NCBI GenBank assembly: GCA_963726435.1
Contig: CAVSCJ010000001.1
Coordinates: forward strand, 248,001 to 312,000
DNA: 64,000 bases
Reading direction: 5' to 3'
Source: PALSA-660 sp963726435
GTDB taxonomy: Bacteria; Actinomycetota; Coriobacteriia; Anaerosomatales; PALSA-660
The notes beneath the pieces are model-generated. The model worked only from the letters and a program-made list of their open reading frames with translations. It was not told where the DNA came from and did not search any database. The first letter of the stretch is position 1, and each line of letters starts with the position of its first letter. This document shows, piece by piece, positions 37,589-45,669 of this stretch. A program made the position numbers and the translations under genes.

Positions 37589-38523
37589 GTGACGTCATCG
37601 ACATCGCCATCATCGGCGCGGGGCCGGCGGGCCTGAGCGCCGCGCTCTACGGAGCCCGCGGGCGCGCCGAGACCGTCGTGTTCGAGACCGCGCTGCCCGG
37701 CGGCCAGATCATCACCACCGACTGGATCGAGAACTACCCCGGCATGCCCGAGGGCCTCAACGGAGCGCGCATGGGCGAGTTGATGCACGCTCACGCCGAG
37801 AAGTTCGGCGCGAAGTTCCGCACGTTCGCCCACGTCGAGGAGATCGTGGGGGAAGGCGGCGGCTTTCGGATCACGGCCGATGACGAGTCCGTCCTGGCGC
37901 GCACGGTGATCTTTGCCACCGGCGCGACGCCGCGCAAGCTCGGCATCCCGGGAGAGAACGAGTACACCGGCCACGGCGTGTCGTGGTGTGCCACCTGCGA
38001 CGGAGCGCTCTACCGCGACAAGACCGTCGCGGTGGTCGGGGGCGGCGACGCGGCACTCGAGGAGGCACTGTTCCTCACCAAGTTCGCGGAGCGGGTTCAC
38101 CTCGTGCACCGGCGCAACGAGTTCCGGGCGGCCAAGTGCATACAGGAGCGCTGCTTCGAGAACGGCAAGATCGAGACTCATCTCTCGCGTGTGCCGGTCG
38201 AGATCGTGGGTCACATGGGAAGGGTGTCCGGCTTGGAGCTCGAGACTCCCGGAGGAGAGCCGGCGGAGACGCTGGATGTCCAAGGCGTCTTCGAGTTCGT
38301 GGGAGTGCATCCGAACAGCGAGCTGGTCAAGGACATCGTAGATCTGGCCGAGGGCGGCTGGGTGATGGTCAACGGTTCGATGGGTACCTCATACCCGGGT
38401 CTCTACGCCGCGGGCGACGTCACGGACACGCCTCTGAAGCAGGTCGTGACGGCAGCCGGACAGGGCGCCACCGCCGCGTTCGAGGCCATGCGGTACCTTG
38501 AGTCCGGCGTGTGCCCTCTGTAG
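37585..38523 (+). CDS. trxB: thioredoxin-disulfide reductase TrxB
   Basis: A 312-residue flavoprotein: FAD motif IIGAGPAGLSAALYGAR, the redox pair Cys135-Ala-Thr-Cys138 in WCATCDG, the NADPH-binding VVGGGDAALEEALFL and the C-terminal GLYAAGDVTDTPLKQVVTAAGQGATAA. It reduces thioredoxin using NADPH. The GTG start overlaps the PIN-TPR stop by 4 nt, so the two are coupled, and trxA follows after 46 nt. A functional link between the redox pair and the PIN-TPR protein is possible but not shown. Confidence 0.95.
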   Translation: MSDVIDIAIIGAGPAGLSAALYGARGRAETVVFETALPGGQIITTDWIENYPGMPEGLNGARMGELMHAHAEKFGAKFRTFAHVEEIVGEGGGFRITADDESVLARTVIFATGATPRKLGIPGENEYTGHGVSWCATCDGALYRDKTVAVVGGGDAALEEALFLTKFAERVHLVHRRNEFRAAKCIQERCFENGKIETHLSRVPVEIVGHMGRVSGLELETPGGEPAETLDVQGVFEFVGVHPNSELVKDIVDLAEGGWVMVNGSMGTSYPGLYAAGDVTDTPLKQVVTAAGQGATAAFEAMRYLESGVCPL

Positions 38524-38569
38524 TACCATCGAGCGCGCGCCCGCGCTGCCAGGAAAGGGGTAGTCCCCG

Positions 38570-38899
38570 ATGAGTGAGAATATCGTGGCCGTCACCGACG
38601 GGACGTTCGAGTCCGCGGTCATCTCCAGCGGCAAGCCGTTCATGCTGGACTTCTGGGCGCCGTGGTGCGGCCCCTGCCGGATGATGGAGCCGCTTCTCGA
38701 GGAAGTCGCCGCCGAGTACGCGGGCAAGGTAGTCGTCGGCAAGCTCAACGTGGACGATAACCCCGAGACCGCGATGCGCTACGACGTGATGTCGATCCCC
38801 ACGCTCATCGTCTTCGTCAACGGCGAGGTCTCCAAGAAGCTCGTCGGCGCGATGCCGAAGAAGAAGCTGCTCGAGGAGATCTCGGCATGGACGGGCTGA
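38570..38899 (+). CDS. trxA: thioredoxin TrxA
   Basis: A 109-residue thioredoxin with the active site WCGPC (Cys33, Cys36), the buried Asp in MLDFWAP and the cis-Pro in SIPTLIVF. It reduces protein disulfides. AGGAAAGGGG lies upstream of ATG 38570, and a TACCAT -10-like element (38524-38529) just after trxB may give it its own promoter. Confidence 0.96.
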   Translation: MSENIVAVTDGTFESAVISSGKPFMLDFWAPWCGPCRMMEPLLEEVAAEYAGKVVVGKLNVDDNPETAMRYDVMSIPTLIVFVNGEVSKKLVGAMPKKKLLEEISAWTG

Positions 38900-38943
38900 G
38901 GCGGGAGAGCCCGTAGGTCTGGTCGTCCGCGAGAGGAACCGCC

Positions 38944-39195
38944 TTGTGTGAGAACAGCGTCAACGTCCCGCAGCTCAAGATCTCCGTCGCCCAGGTGGAC
39001 GACGCCGTGGGACTCGCTCAGCAGTGGCTCGAGCAGCTCCACCACCTCGCGGACCACGGCAAGAAGGCGGACGTGAGTGCCGAACTCGCGCAGGCCAACG
39101 TGCTCCTCGGCGAGGCCCGCGGCAAGATCGAGCTGGCGATCGAAGCGCTGGACGGCGATCCCGCCGACTCGGGGATCACGGTCGAGCTCGTCTAG
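38944..39195 (+). CDS. small hypothetical protein, helical
   Basis: An 83-residue, probably all-helical protein (WLEQLHHLADHGKKADVSAELAQANVLLGEARGK region) with a single Cys near the start and an acidic tail. Function not recognised. The start is a TTG with GAGAGG 8 nt upstream; no better codon fits. It lies 44 nt after trxA and before a strong hairpin, so it may end the trx transcript. Confidence 0.5.
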   Translation: MCENSVNVPQLKISVAQVDDAVGLAQQWLEQLHHLADHGKKADVSAELAQANVLLGEARGKIELAIEALDGDPADSGITVELV

Positions 39196-39214
39196 CAGAT
39201 TCCTGACCCGAGAT

Positions 39215-39248
39215 CACGCCCGCCCTCCCTGACCGGAGGTCGGGCGTG
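39215..39248 (+). terminator. rho-independent-type terminator before nikR
   Basis: CACGCCCG-C-CCTCC pairs with GGAGG-T-CGGGCGTG (one C-T mismatch) around the loop CTGACC, followed by TTACATTT. It closes the transcript of the small gene that ends at 39195. Confidence 0.7.
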
Positions 39249-39275
39249 TTACATTTCTGGGGATAGTGTTACTAA
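39246..39275 (+). promoter_or_regulatory. nikR promoter with direct repeats
   Basis: GTGTTAC occurs at 39246-39252 and 39266-39272, exactly 20 bp apart. The first copy overlaps a TTACAT-like -35 and the second a TACTAA -10 (39270-39275). Tandem sites two helical turns apart over both promoter boxes fit repression, plausibly NikR acting on its own operon (inference). The first copy overlaps the 3' arm of the upstream terminator. Confidence 0.35.
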
Positions 39276-39291
39276 CGGCAGGGGGCATGAG

Positions 39292-39711
39292 GTGGGAAGT
39301 CTCGCGCGGTTCAGTGTCGCCATGGACGAGGAGCTGCTCGCAAGCTTCGACGACCTCGTCGCTCGGCGAGGCAGCGGGGTCAACCGCTCCGAGGCCGTCC
39401 GCGACCTCGTCCGCGACGCTCTAGTCGACGCCGAGTGGGAGGACAGTGCCGGCGAGATCGTCGGCACCATCACCATGGTCTTCGATCACCACGCGTCGGA
39501 CCTCTCGGACAAGCTCGACTCGCTGCAGCACGCACATCACGAGCGAGTCGTGTCGTCGATGCACGTCCACCTTGACGCACACAACTGCCTGGAGGTCATC
39601 GTCGTGCGCGGCACGAGCACGCAGGTGCGCGCCATCTCCGATGGGCTCTTGGGCACGAAGGGCGTCAAGCACGGCAAGCTCGTATCCACGACCACCGGCC
39701 GTCACCTCTAG
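39292..39711 (+). CDS. nikR: nickel-responsive regulator NikR
   Basis: A 139-residue ribbon-helix-helix repressor. The DNA-binding part is LARFSVAMDEELLASFDDLVARRGSGVNRSEAVRDLVRDAL. The ACT-like metal domain carries the nickel ligands in VSSMHVHLDAHNCLEVIVVRG (His-x-His and Cys) plus the HAHHERV histidines. It senses nickel and represses transport genes. GTG 39292 has AGGGGG about 8 nt upstream. Being first in the cbiM-cbiQ-cbiO unit it likely controls nickel uptake for the hydrogenase pathway further along. Confidence 0.93.
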   Translation: MGSLARFSVAMDEELLASFDDLVARRGSGVNRSEAVRDLVRDALVDAEWEDSAGEIVGTITMVFDHHASDLSDKLDSLQHAHHERVVSSMHVHLDAHNCLEVIVVRGTSTQVRAISDGLLGTKGVKHGKLVSTTTGRHL

Positions 39712-39719
39712 GACCCACC

Positions 39720-40651
39720 GTGCACATCCCCGACGGTATGCTCGACACGAAGACGGTGGCCGCCACCTGGATCGTCGCGCTGCCGACGATCGGCTGGGCC
39801 ACACGGAAGGTGCGCTCCGCCATGAGCGACGGCCGTCTCGTGTTGATGGCCGTCCTCTCTGGGTTGATCTTCGCTCTTCAGATGCTGAACTTCCCGGTCG
39901 CCGGCGGCACATCGGGCCACTTCGCCGGAGGCGCGCTCGCAGCGATCCTCCTCGGACCGTGGGCGGCGATGCTCGTCCTGACGTCGGTTCTGGTGGTGCA
40001 GGCCCTGATCTTCGGCGACGGTGGGATCACCGCGCTCGGCGCCAACATCGCGAACATGGCGATCGTCGCCCCGCTCGTAGGGTGGTGGATCTACAGCCTC
40101 GCCGTCCGGGTCAGCGACACGCGCGCGGGCAGAACGGCGGGGGCATTCGCCGCCGGGTGGACGAGTTGCTTGGCGGCCGCGGCAGGAGCGGCGCTCATGA
40201 TCTGGGCGTCGGGAGCCGCGCCGCTCGTCCCGGTCCTCGGCGCGATGACCTTCTGGCACGCCCTCATAGGCATCGCAGAGGGACTCGTGACCGGCGGGCT
40301 GGTCGCCTACGTCTTCGCCGTCAGGCCGGACCTCATGAAAGCGGACGCCGGAGTGCTGCGGCCGGGGACGCTCGCCACATCCCTGGGGCTGCTCGCGCTG
40401 CTAGCCGCCGGCGCCTCGTGGCTTGCGTCAGGCAGCCCCGACGGGCTGCAGCGCGTCGCCTCCGCACTGGGGTTCGCAGAGCCCGGCCGTCCGGTCTGGA
40501 CGGCGAGCCCGCTCGGCGGCTACCTCGTGCCGGGAATGCCAACGAGACGCTCGCCGGCATCCTGGCGGGACTGGCGGGGGTGCTCGTCACTGGAGCGCTC
40601 GTCTACGCGGCGGGTCGCTCGCTGCTTCGGCGCAGGAGCACGAGCCGATGA
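39720..40651 (+). CDS. cbiM: nickel/cobalt ECF transporter component CbiM/NikM with C-terminal PDGLE-type region (frameshifted near end)
   Basis: Starts MHIPDGML: the N-terminal Met-His-Ile-Pro-Asp is the metal-binding signature of CbiM/NikM. Six or more helices follow, with FALQMLNFPVAGGTSGHFAGGALAAILLGP. SGSPDGLQ marks the fused PDGLE-type region that replaces CbiN/NikN. A base is missing near 40539: after LVPGM the frame must change to continue NETLAGILAGLAGVLVTGALVYAAGRSLL and stop at 40651, 4 nt into cbiQ (ATGA). Repaired length is about 310 residues. NikR and Hyp neighbours favour nickel as substrate. Confidence 0.88.
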
Positions 40652-41538
40652 GCACGGAGCGCCCCGTGGACGATCCCGGCCCGACGACACCCGGCGCGCC
40701 GGGGTTCCACACCCACCCCCACGATCACGGCGAGGAGACCCACGAGCACGTCCACCACCACGTGTCGGAGGCACACGAGCACGGGCACATCTCCGGAGTG
40801 GAGCGACTGGCATGGCAGACTTCGCCCATGCACCGGCTGGACCCGCGGATGAAGATCGTCGCGGCGCTCGTTCTCATCCTCGCCGTCGTCCTCACCCCTC
40901 CCCTGCGGCCGCTCGAGTTCGCGGGGCTCTGCGCCCTGCTTGCGGCAGCCGCACTGATCGGAAGGCTGCCGCTGGGCTGGGTCCTGAAGCGCTCCGCGCT
41001 GGTCATACCGATCGCCGGGACGATCGCGCTCTTCGCCCCGCTCGCTCACAGCGGAGGCTCGCTCACGGTGGGTGGAGTCGCGGGCTCGTACGCAGGAGGC
41101 GGCTGGGTCGCCGCGTGGGCGATCGTCTCGAAGGCGTGGCTCTCCGTGCTCGTGACGGTCGTGCTGTCGGGCACCACGCCCGCCCCACGACTGATCAGAG
41201 GGCTGCACGCCCTGCACATGCCCGACGTGTTCGTGACGCTGTTCTCGTTCATCTACCGCTACGTCGACGTGTTCCGCGAGCAGCTGCGTTCGCTACGTAC
41301 CGCCGTCGAGAGCCGGGCACCGTCGATGGGCCGCCTGCGACGCTGGCGGATGTACGGCAACCTCGGAGGCAACCTGTTCATCCGCGCCTACGACCGCGGA
41401 GAGCGCATCCACGCGGCGATGCTGTCACGTGGCTTCAGCGGGACGCTACCGACTGCCGAGGCGCTGAAGACCGGTCCTGCCGATGCCCTGTTGCTCACCG
41501 TGGTGCTGCTCGTCGGCGCCGCGGTCGCCCTCTACTGA
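40648..41538 (+). CDS. cbiQ: ECF transporter transmembrane component CbiQ/NikQ with His-rich N-terminus
   Basis: A 296-residue membrane protein. After a cytoplasmic N-terminal stretch come MHRLDPRMKIVAALVLILAVV (first helix), several further helices, and the T-component coupling motif near RTAVESRAPSM and the ARG-type GERIHAAMLSRGF. Residues about 20-48 contain 12 histidines in 27 positions (HPHDHGEETHEHVHHH and EAHEHGH), likely a metal store or relay. It couples CbiM and the ATPase. The start overlaps the cbiM stop by 4 nt. Confidence 0.9.
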   Translation: MSTERPVDDPGPTTPGAPGFHTHPHDHGEETHEHVHHHVSEAHEHGHISGVERLAWQTSPMHRLDPRMKIVAALVLILAVVLTPPLRPLEFAGLCALLAAAALIGRLPLGWVLKRSALVIPIAGTIALFAPLAHSGGSLTVGGVAGSYAGGGWVAAWAIVSKAWLSVLVTVVLSGTTPAPRLIRGLHALHMPDVFVTLFSFIYRYVDVFREQLRSLRTAVESRAPSMGRLRRWRMYGNLGGNLFIRAYDRGERIHAAMLSRGFSGTLPTAEALKTGPADALLLTVVLLVGAAVALY

Positions 41539-41551
41539 GAACAGACAAGAG

Positions 41552-42286
41552 ATGACCCCGCCGGCGATCGAGCTCGAAAGCGTCCGCTACACGTACCCGG
41601 ACGGGACCATCGCCCTCGACGGCGTCGACCTCGTCGTGAGCGAGGGCGAGTCGGTGGCTCTGCTCGGGCCGAACGGGGCGGGCAAGTCGACGCTGCTGCT
41701 GCACCTCAACGGCATCCTGCGCTGCTGCGGGGGCAGCGTGACGGTGGAGGGCGTGGCCGTCTCCGACGACACGGTCCGTGGTGTCCGATCCCGTGTGGGG
41801 ATGGTCTTCCAGGACCCCGACGACCAGCTGTTCATGACCACGCTCTACGACGACGTGGCCTTCGGTCCGCTCAACATGGGACTCGCACGCGAAGAGGCGG
41901 ACGCGAGGGTGCACGACGCGCTGCACGCAGTCGGCCTCGCGCACGAGACCAGCCGGCCGGGTCAGCACCTGAGCTTCGGGGAGCGAAAGCGAGCGGCCAT
42001 AGCAACGGTGCTTGCGATGCGCCCTCACATTCTCGTCCTGGACGAGCCGACATCCAATCTCGACCCCCGCGCCCGGCGCGAGATGATCGCCCTGCTGGCC
42101 GGCCTTGCCGCCACGAAGATCGTGGCCACGCACGACATGGACATGGCGATGCGCCTCTGCGACCGGGCCGTCATCGTCGACGCCGGCCGCGTTGTGGCCG
42201 ACGGGCCTGCCGTCGACCTGTTGGCGGACGCCGAGCTGCTCGAGGCCCACGGCTTGGAGGTACCCGCGGCGCTGAGCCGCGCCTAG
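41552..42286 (+). CDS. cbiO: ECF transporter ATPase CbiO/NikO
   Basis: A 244-residue ABC ATPase: Walker A LLGPNGAGKSTLLLHLNG, Q-loop VFQDPDDQLFM typical of ECF ATPases, signature LSFGERKRAAIATVLAM, Walker B ILVLDEPTSNLD and switch His in ATHDMDMA. It powers metal uptake with CbiM and CbiQ. It lies 13 nt after cbiQ with AAGAG next to the start. Confidence 0.93.
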   Translation: MTPPAIELESVRYTYPDGTIALDGVDLVVSEGESVALLGPNGAGKSTLLLHLNGILRCCGGSVTVEGVAVSDDTVRGVRSRVGMVFQDPDDQLFMTTLYDDVAFGPLNMGLAREEADARVHDALHAVGLAHETSRPGQHLSFGERKRAAIATVLAMRPHILVLDEPTSNLDPRARREMIALLAGLAATKIVATHDMDMAMRLCDRAVIVDAGRVVADGPAVDLLADAELLEAHGLEVPAALSRA

Positions 42287-42289
42287 GTC

Positions 42290-42302
42290 GAAGCGCTACA
42301 CT
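42290..42302 (+). promoter_or_regulatory. extended -10 promoter, probably leaderless transcript
   Basis: GAAGCGCTACACT ends 7 nt before the ATG at 42310, so transcription would begin at or next to the start codon. The same 13-mer stands upstream of the glycosyltransferase gene at 56024-56036 on the minus strand, which supports a promoter role. There is no ribosome site before 42310. Confidence 0.5.
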
Positions 42303-42309
42303 TCTGGCC

Positions 42310-42993
42310 ATGGACAGCCTCGCGCCCAAGCCCGCCGGTGCGGCCCCCGTCTTCCGGGAGTGCACGGAGTGCGGCTACCTCTCGAGCGACCCGACATTCG
42401 CCGACGTCGCGGCGCGCTGTCCTCTGTGCGGCCGCACCGACGGGGTGAAGAAGATCTTCCCGCCCGACCGCCAGCGCCGTCTCGACGAGCGGATCCGCGT
42501 CTACTTCGGCCAGGGTGAGTGGGAGATCGTCGTCATCCTTGGCGCCGCCCTGCTCGAGGCCCTGCTCGAGGACATCCTCGACCGCATCATGGCGGCCCAC
42601 GGCGCGGACATCGCGGTCCGCGGGACCGTGCTCGACAACGTCCGCGCCATCGGCACGCGCATCGGGCGCCTGTTCCCCCAGCTCACGGGGACGGAGTTCG
42701 AGGACGCCGCCGACAAGCTGGGCTATCGCGACTTCCCGAAGCGCTGGCGTGATCTGAGAAGCCAGCGCAACGCCTTCATCCACGACACCCCCTACCGCGA
42801 TTTCACCGAAGGCCTCACCACGGACGTCGCCGCGGAGACCATCGCTCTGCTCGACCAGGCCTACCAGCTGTTCGTTTCGTTGAACAACGAATTCGTCGCC
42901 GACGCCCTCAAGGGTCGCAAGCGTGCGGCCGACCTGACGCCCACCCCCCATCACGGGCACGAGGATGATCCGCCGGGGACCGTCTCTCCGTGA
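42310..42993 (+). CDS. zinc-ribbon/HEPN-like domain protein
   Basis: A 227-residue protein without a known name. Residues 18-40 form a zinc ribbon (Cys18-x2-Cys21 and Cys37-x2-Cys40). The rest is helical and contains LRSQRNAFIHDTPYRDF, in which Arg153-Asn154-x3-His158 fits the R-N-x-x-x-H active site of HEPN-fold RNases and HEPN-like nucleic-acid proteins. A His-rich tail (TPHHGHE) precedes the stop. HEPN proteins are often toxins or RNA-cutting domains, but the family also has non-catalytic members. The start is set by the -10 element immediately upstream (leaderless). The stop overlaps hypF (GTGA), so it is made with the hydrogenase maturation proteins. Confidence 0.65.
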   Translation: MDSLAPKPAGAAPVFRECTECGYLSSDPTFADVAARCPLCGRTDGVKKIFPPDRQRRLDERIRVYFGQGEWEIVVILGAALLEALLEDILDRIMAAHGADIAVRGTVLDNVRAIGTRIGRLFPQLTGTEFEDAADKLGYRDFPKRWRDLRSQRNAFIHDTPYRDFTEGLTTDVAAETIALLDQAYQLFVSLNNEFVADALKGRKRAADLTPTPHHGHEDDPPGTVSP

Positions 42994-45368
42994 TCGCCGC
43001 CGCCCGGATCGAGGTCACGGGGGTCGTACAGGGGGTCGGATTCCGGCCCTTCGTGTTCTGTCTGGCGCGCGAGCGCGGACTGACCGGCTGGGTGAACAAC
43101 ACCGCGCAGGGCGTCACGATCGTCGTCGAGGGGGACGCCAAAGCGGTCGGGACCTTCGCTGACGAAGTCCGCGCGCTGGCTCCTCCAATGGCGGTGGTCG
43201 AATCGGTCGAGACGGATCCTGCCGAAGTCCAGGGGTTCACCGCGTTCGAGATCCGGGAATCGGAGACTCGAGGCGACCTGACCCTCGTATCTCCCGACAT
43301 CGCGACCTGTCCGCAGTGCCTGGCGGAGATGCGCGATCCTTCGGACCGCCGGCACGGCTATCCCTTCACGAACTGCACGAACTGCGGACCGCGCTTCACG
43401 ATCGTCGAGTCGCTGCCGTACGACCGTCCCGCCACCTCTATGAAGGCATTCCCGATGTGCCCCGAGTGCAGTGCGGAGTACGCGGATCCGTCGGATCGCC
43501 GCTTCCACGCACAGCCGAACGCGTGCCCGGTGTGTGGGCCGCGCCTCTTCCTGAACGTCCCGGGAGACGAGCCCTCCGGCCTCGAGTGGGGCCCTTCGCT
43601 GGAGGACGTCCCCCGTCGGCACCGCGATGCCGACTCAGAGGCCGTCCGCACCGTGGACATCCTCCAAGCTGCGGCAGCGATCCTGGCTCGGGGCGGCATC
43701 CTCGCCCTCAAGGGCCTCGGCGGCTTCCACCTTGCGTGCGACGCGACCAACAACGACGCGGTCGCCACGCTCCGCTCCCGCAAGCGCCGCTGGGGCAAGC
43801 CGTTCGCAGTCATGGTCCCCGACCTGAACGCCGCTCGCGCCCTCTGTCACGTCAGCGACGAGGAAGCGGCGCTGCTGACCGGTCCGAAGCGCCCGATCGT
43901 CCTGCTGCGCTCCACGCAGGCCGTCGCCCCGGCGCCGGCCTCGGTCGGCGAATCGTGGCTTCTGGCGCCTTCGGTCGCACCCGGACTGGCCGAGATCGGC
44001 GTCATGCTCCCCTACACGCCGCTGCACCACCTGCTGCTCGCCGCCGTCGGGGGCAGGCCGCTCGTGATGACGTCCGGCAACTTGAGCGACGAGCCGATCT
44101 CGATCGACAACGCGGACGCACTGGAGCGGCTGTCGCAGGTGGCCGACGCCTTCCTCATGCACGACCGCCCGATCCTGCAGCGCTACGACGACTCGGTAGT
44201 GCGCGTCGTCGCCGGGCGCAACGAGCTGGTGCGGCGGTCTCGCGGGTACGCGCCCTTCCCGCTGCACCTGCCGTTCGACACCGCCAGGCATATCTTGGCC
44301 GTAGGCCCCGAGCAGAAGAACACGTTCACACTCGCACGCGGCCAGTACGCCTTCGTGAGCCAGCACATCGGCGACATGGAGAACGCGGAGACCCTCGAGG
44401 CCTGGGAGAGCACCCTGGAGCTCTACGAGGCCATGTTCCGGGTGCGCCCCGAGCTGGTCGCCTACGACCTGCACCCGGAGTACCTGACGACGAAAGCCGC
44501 GCTCGCGATGGGCCTGCCGGCGATCGGCGTCCAGCACCACCACGCGCACGTCGCGAGCGTGACCGGCGAGCACGGCGTGTCCGAGCCCGTGATCGGGCTG
44601 GCCTACGACGGCACCGGCTACGGTACCGACGGTACGATCTGGGGCGGCGAGGTGCTCCTCGCCGACTGGGCCGGCTTCGAGCGTGTCGCGCACCTGCGAC
44701 CCGTGCCGATGCCGGGCGGCGCCGCCGCGATACGTCGTCCTGCGCGCATGGCATTCGGCTTGCTCTCTGGACTCGACGGAGGGCTGTTCGAGCACCCCGG
44801 TGCTTCGATCCTGCAAAGGTCAGTCACCGACGAGGAGCGAGCCACGCTTTCAGCGATGGTGAGCCGGGGCTTGAACAGCCCTCCGACCTCGTCCATGGGC
44901 AGGCTGTTCGACGCGGTGGCTGCGCTAACGGGTGTCTGCAGCGACGCCGCGTACGAAGGCCAGGCCGCGGTCGAGCTGGAGGCGCTCGCCGACCCCGCCG
45001 AGCGCGGCGCCTACCGATTCGGTCTCTCGGGTGGCGATCCGGTCGTCATCGACCCTGAACCCGTCGTGCGCGCCATCCTCGACGACCTGGCCGCGGGAGC
45101 CGGGACGCCCGAGATCTCCGCGCGCTTCCATCGCGCGGTCGTCGACGCCAGCGTCGACGTGGCGGTGCGGGCGTGCGCGCGCACGGGCGCGCGCCACGTT
45201 GCGTGCGCGGGAGGGGTCTTCATGAACCGCATCGTCCTGTCCGGGGTCATCGCCGGGGCCGAGGCGGCGGGCCTGAAGGTGCTCGTCCCCCGGGACCTCC
45301 CGATGAACGACGGGGCCGTATCCTACGGGCAAGCGGTCGTGGCGTGGGCGCGCCGCGATGCTGTATAA
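42990..45368 (+). CDS. hypF: carbamoyltransferase HypF
   Basis: A 792-residue [NiFe]-hydrogenase maturation protein that turns carbamoyl phosphate into the cyanide-ligand precursor. In order: acylphosphatase domain (VVQGVGFRPFVFCLARE), two zinc fingers with CPQCLAEM...CTNCGPRF and CPECSAEY...CPVCGPRL, a YrdC-like domain (KGLGGFHLACDA, SRKRRWGKPFAVM type), and a Kae1-like domain (GVQHHHAHVASVTGEHG, GLAYDGTGYGTDGTIWGGE, CAGGVFMNRI). Length is typical. GTG 42990 is defined by overlap with the preceding gene. Confidence 0.96.
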   Translation: MIAAARIEVTGVVQGVGFRPFVFCLARERGLTGWVNNTAQGVTIVVEGDAKAVGTFADEVRALAPPMAVVESVETDPAEVQGFTAFEIRESETRGDLTLVSPDIATCPQCLAEMRDPSDRRHGYPFTNCTNCGPRFTIVESLPYDRPATSMKAFPMCPECSAEYADPSDRRFHAQPNACPVCGPRLFLNVPGDEPSGLEWGPSLEDVPRRHRDADSEAVRTVDILQAAAAILARGGILALKGLGGFHLACDATNNDAVATLRSRKRRWGKPFAVMVPDLNAARALCHVSDEEAALLTGPKRPIVLLRSTQAVAPAPASVGESWLLAPSVAPGLAEIGVMLPYTPLHHLLLAAVGGRPLVMTSGNLSDEPISIDNADALERLSQVADAFLMHDRPILQRYDDSVVRVVAGRNELVRRSRGYAPFPLHLPFDTARHILAVGPEQKNTFTLARGQYAFVSQHIGDMENAETLEAWESTLELYEAMFRVRPELVAYDLHPEYLTTKAALAMGLPAIGVQHHHAHVASVTGEHGVSEPVIGLAYDGTGYGTDGTIWGGEVLLADWAGFERVAHLRPVPMPGGAAAIRRPARMAFGLLSGLDGGLFEHPGASILQRSVTDEERATLSAMVSRGLNSPPTSSMGRLFDAVAALTGVCSDAAYEGQAAVELEALADPAERGAYRFGLSGGDPVVIDPEPVVRAILDDLAAGAGTPEISARFHRAVVDASVDVAVRACARTGARHVACAGGVFMNRIVLSGVIAGAEAAGLKVLVPRDLPMNDGAVSYGQAVVAWARRDAV

Positions 45369-45419
45369 CGGGCGGGTACCTCGAGCCCGGAAACGTGCGA
45401 GTTCAGGCAGGAGCCTCCC

Positions 45420-45668
45420 ATGTGTCTAGCGATCCCCGCGCAGGTCGTGCTCATGAACGACAACGACATGGCAGAGGTCGACATCCATGGCGTGACCCGC
45501 ACCGTGTCGCTGTCCCTGACGCCTGAAGCGGGGGTCGGCTCGTGGGTGCTCATCCACGCGGGCTTCGCGATCCAGGTCGTCGACGAGCAGTTCGCCAGCG
45601 AATCCTGGGACCTGATCCAGCAGATCGAGTGGGCCGGCGACGACGAGACCGTCGAGGCGAGCGCGTAG
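45420..45668 (+). CDS. hypC: hydrogenase maturation factor HypC
   Basis: An 82-residue chaperone beginning MCLAIPAQV; the Cys2 after the initiator Met binds the iron centre and the hydrogenase large-subunit precursor. GSWVLIHAGFAIQVVDE is the conserved OB-fold part. AGGAG precedes the ATG. It lies between hypF and hypD. Confidence 0.95.
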   Translation: MCLAIPAQVVLMNDNDMAEVDIHGVTRTVSLSLTPEAGVGSWVLIHAGFAIQVVDEQFASESWDLIQQIEWAGDDETVEASA

Positions 45669-45669
45669 C

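Noticed and set aside
39712..39719. Cobalamin or nickel (NiCo) riboswitch upstream of cbiM
   Set aside because: There are only 8 nt between nikR and cbiM and no riboswitch-like fold before nikR.
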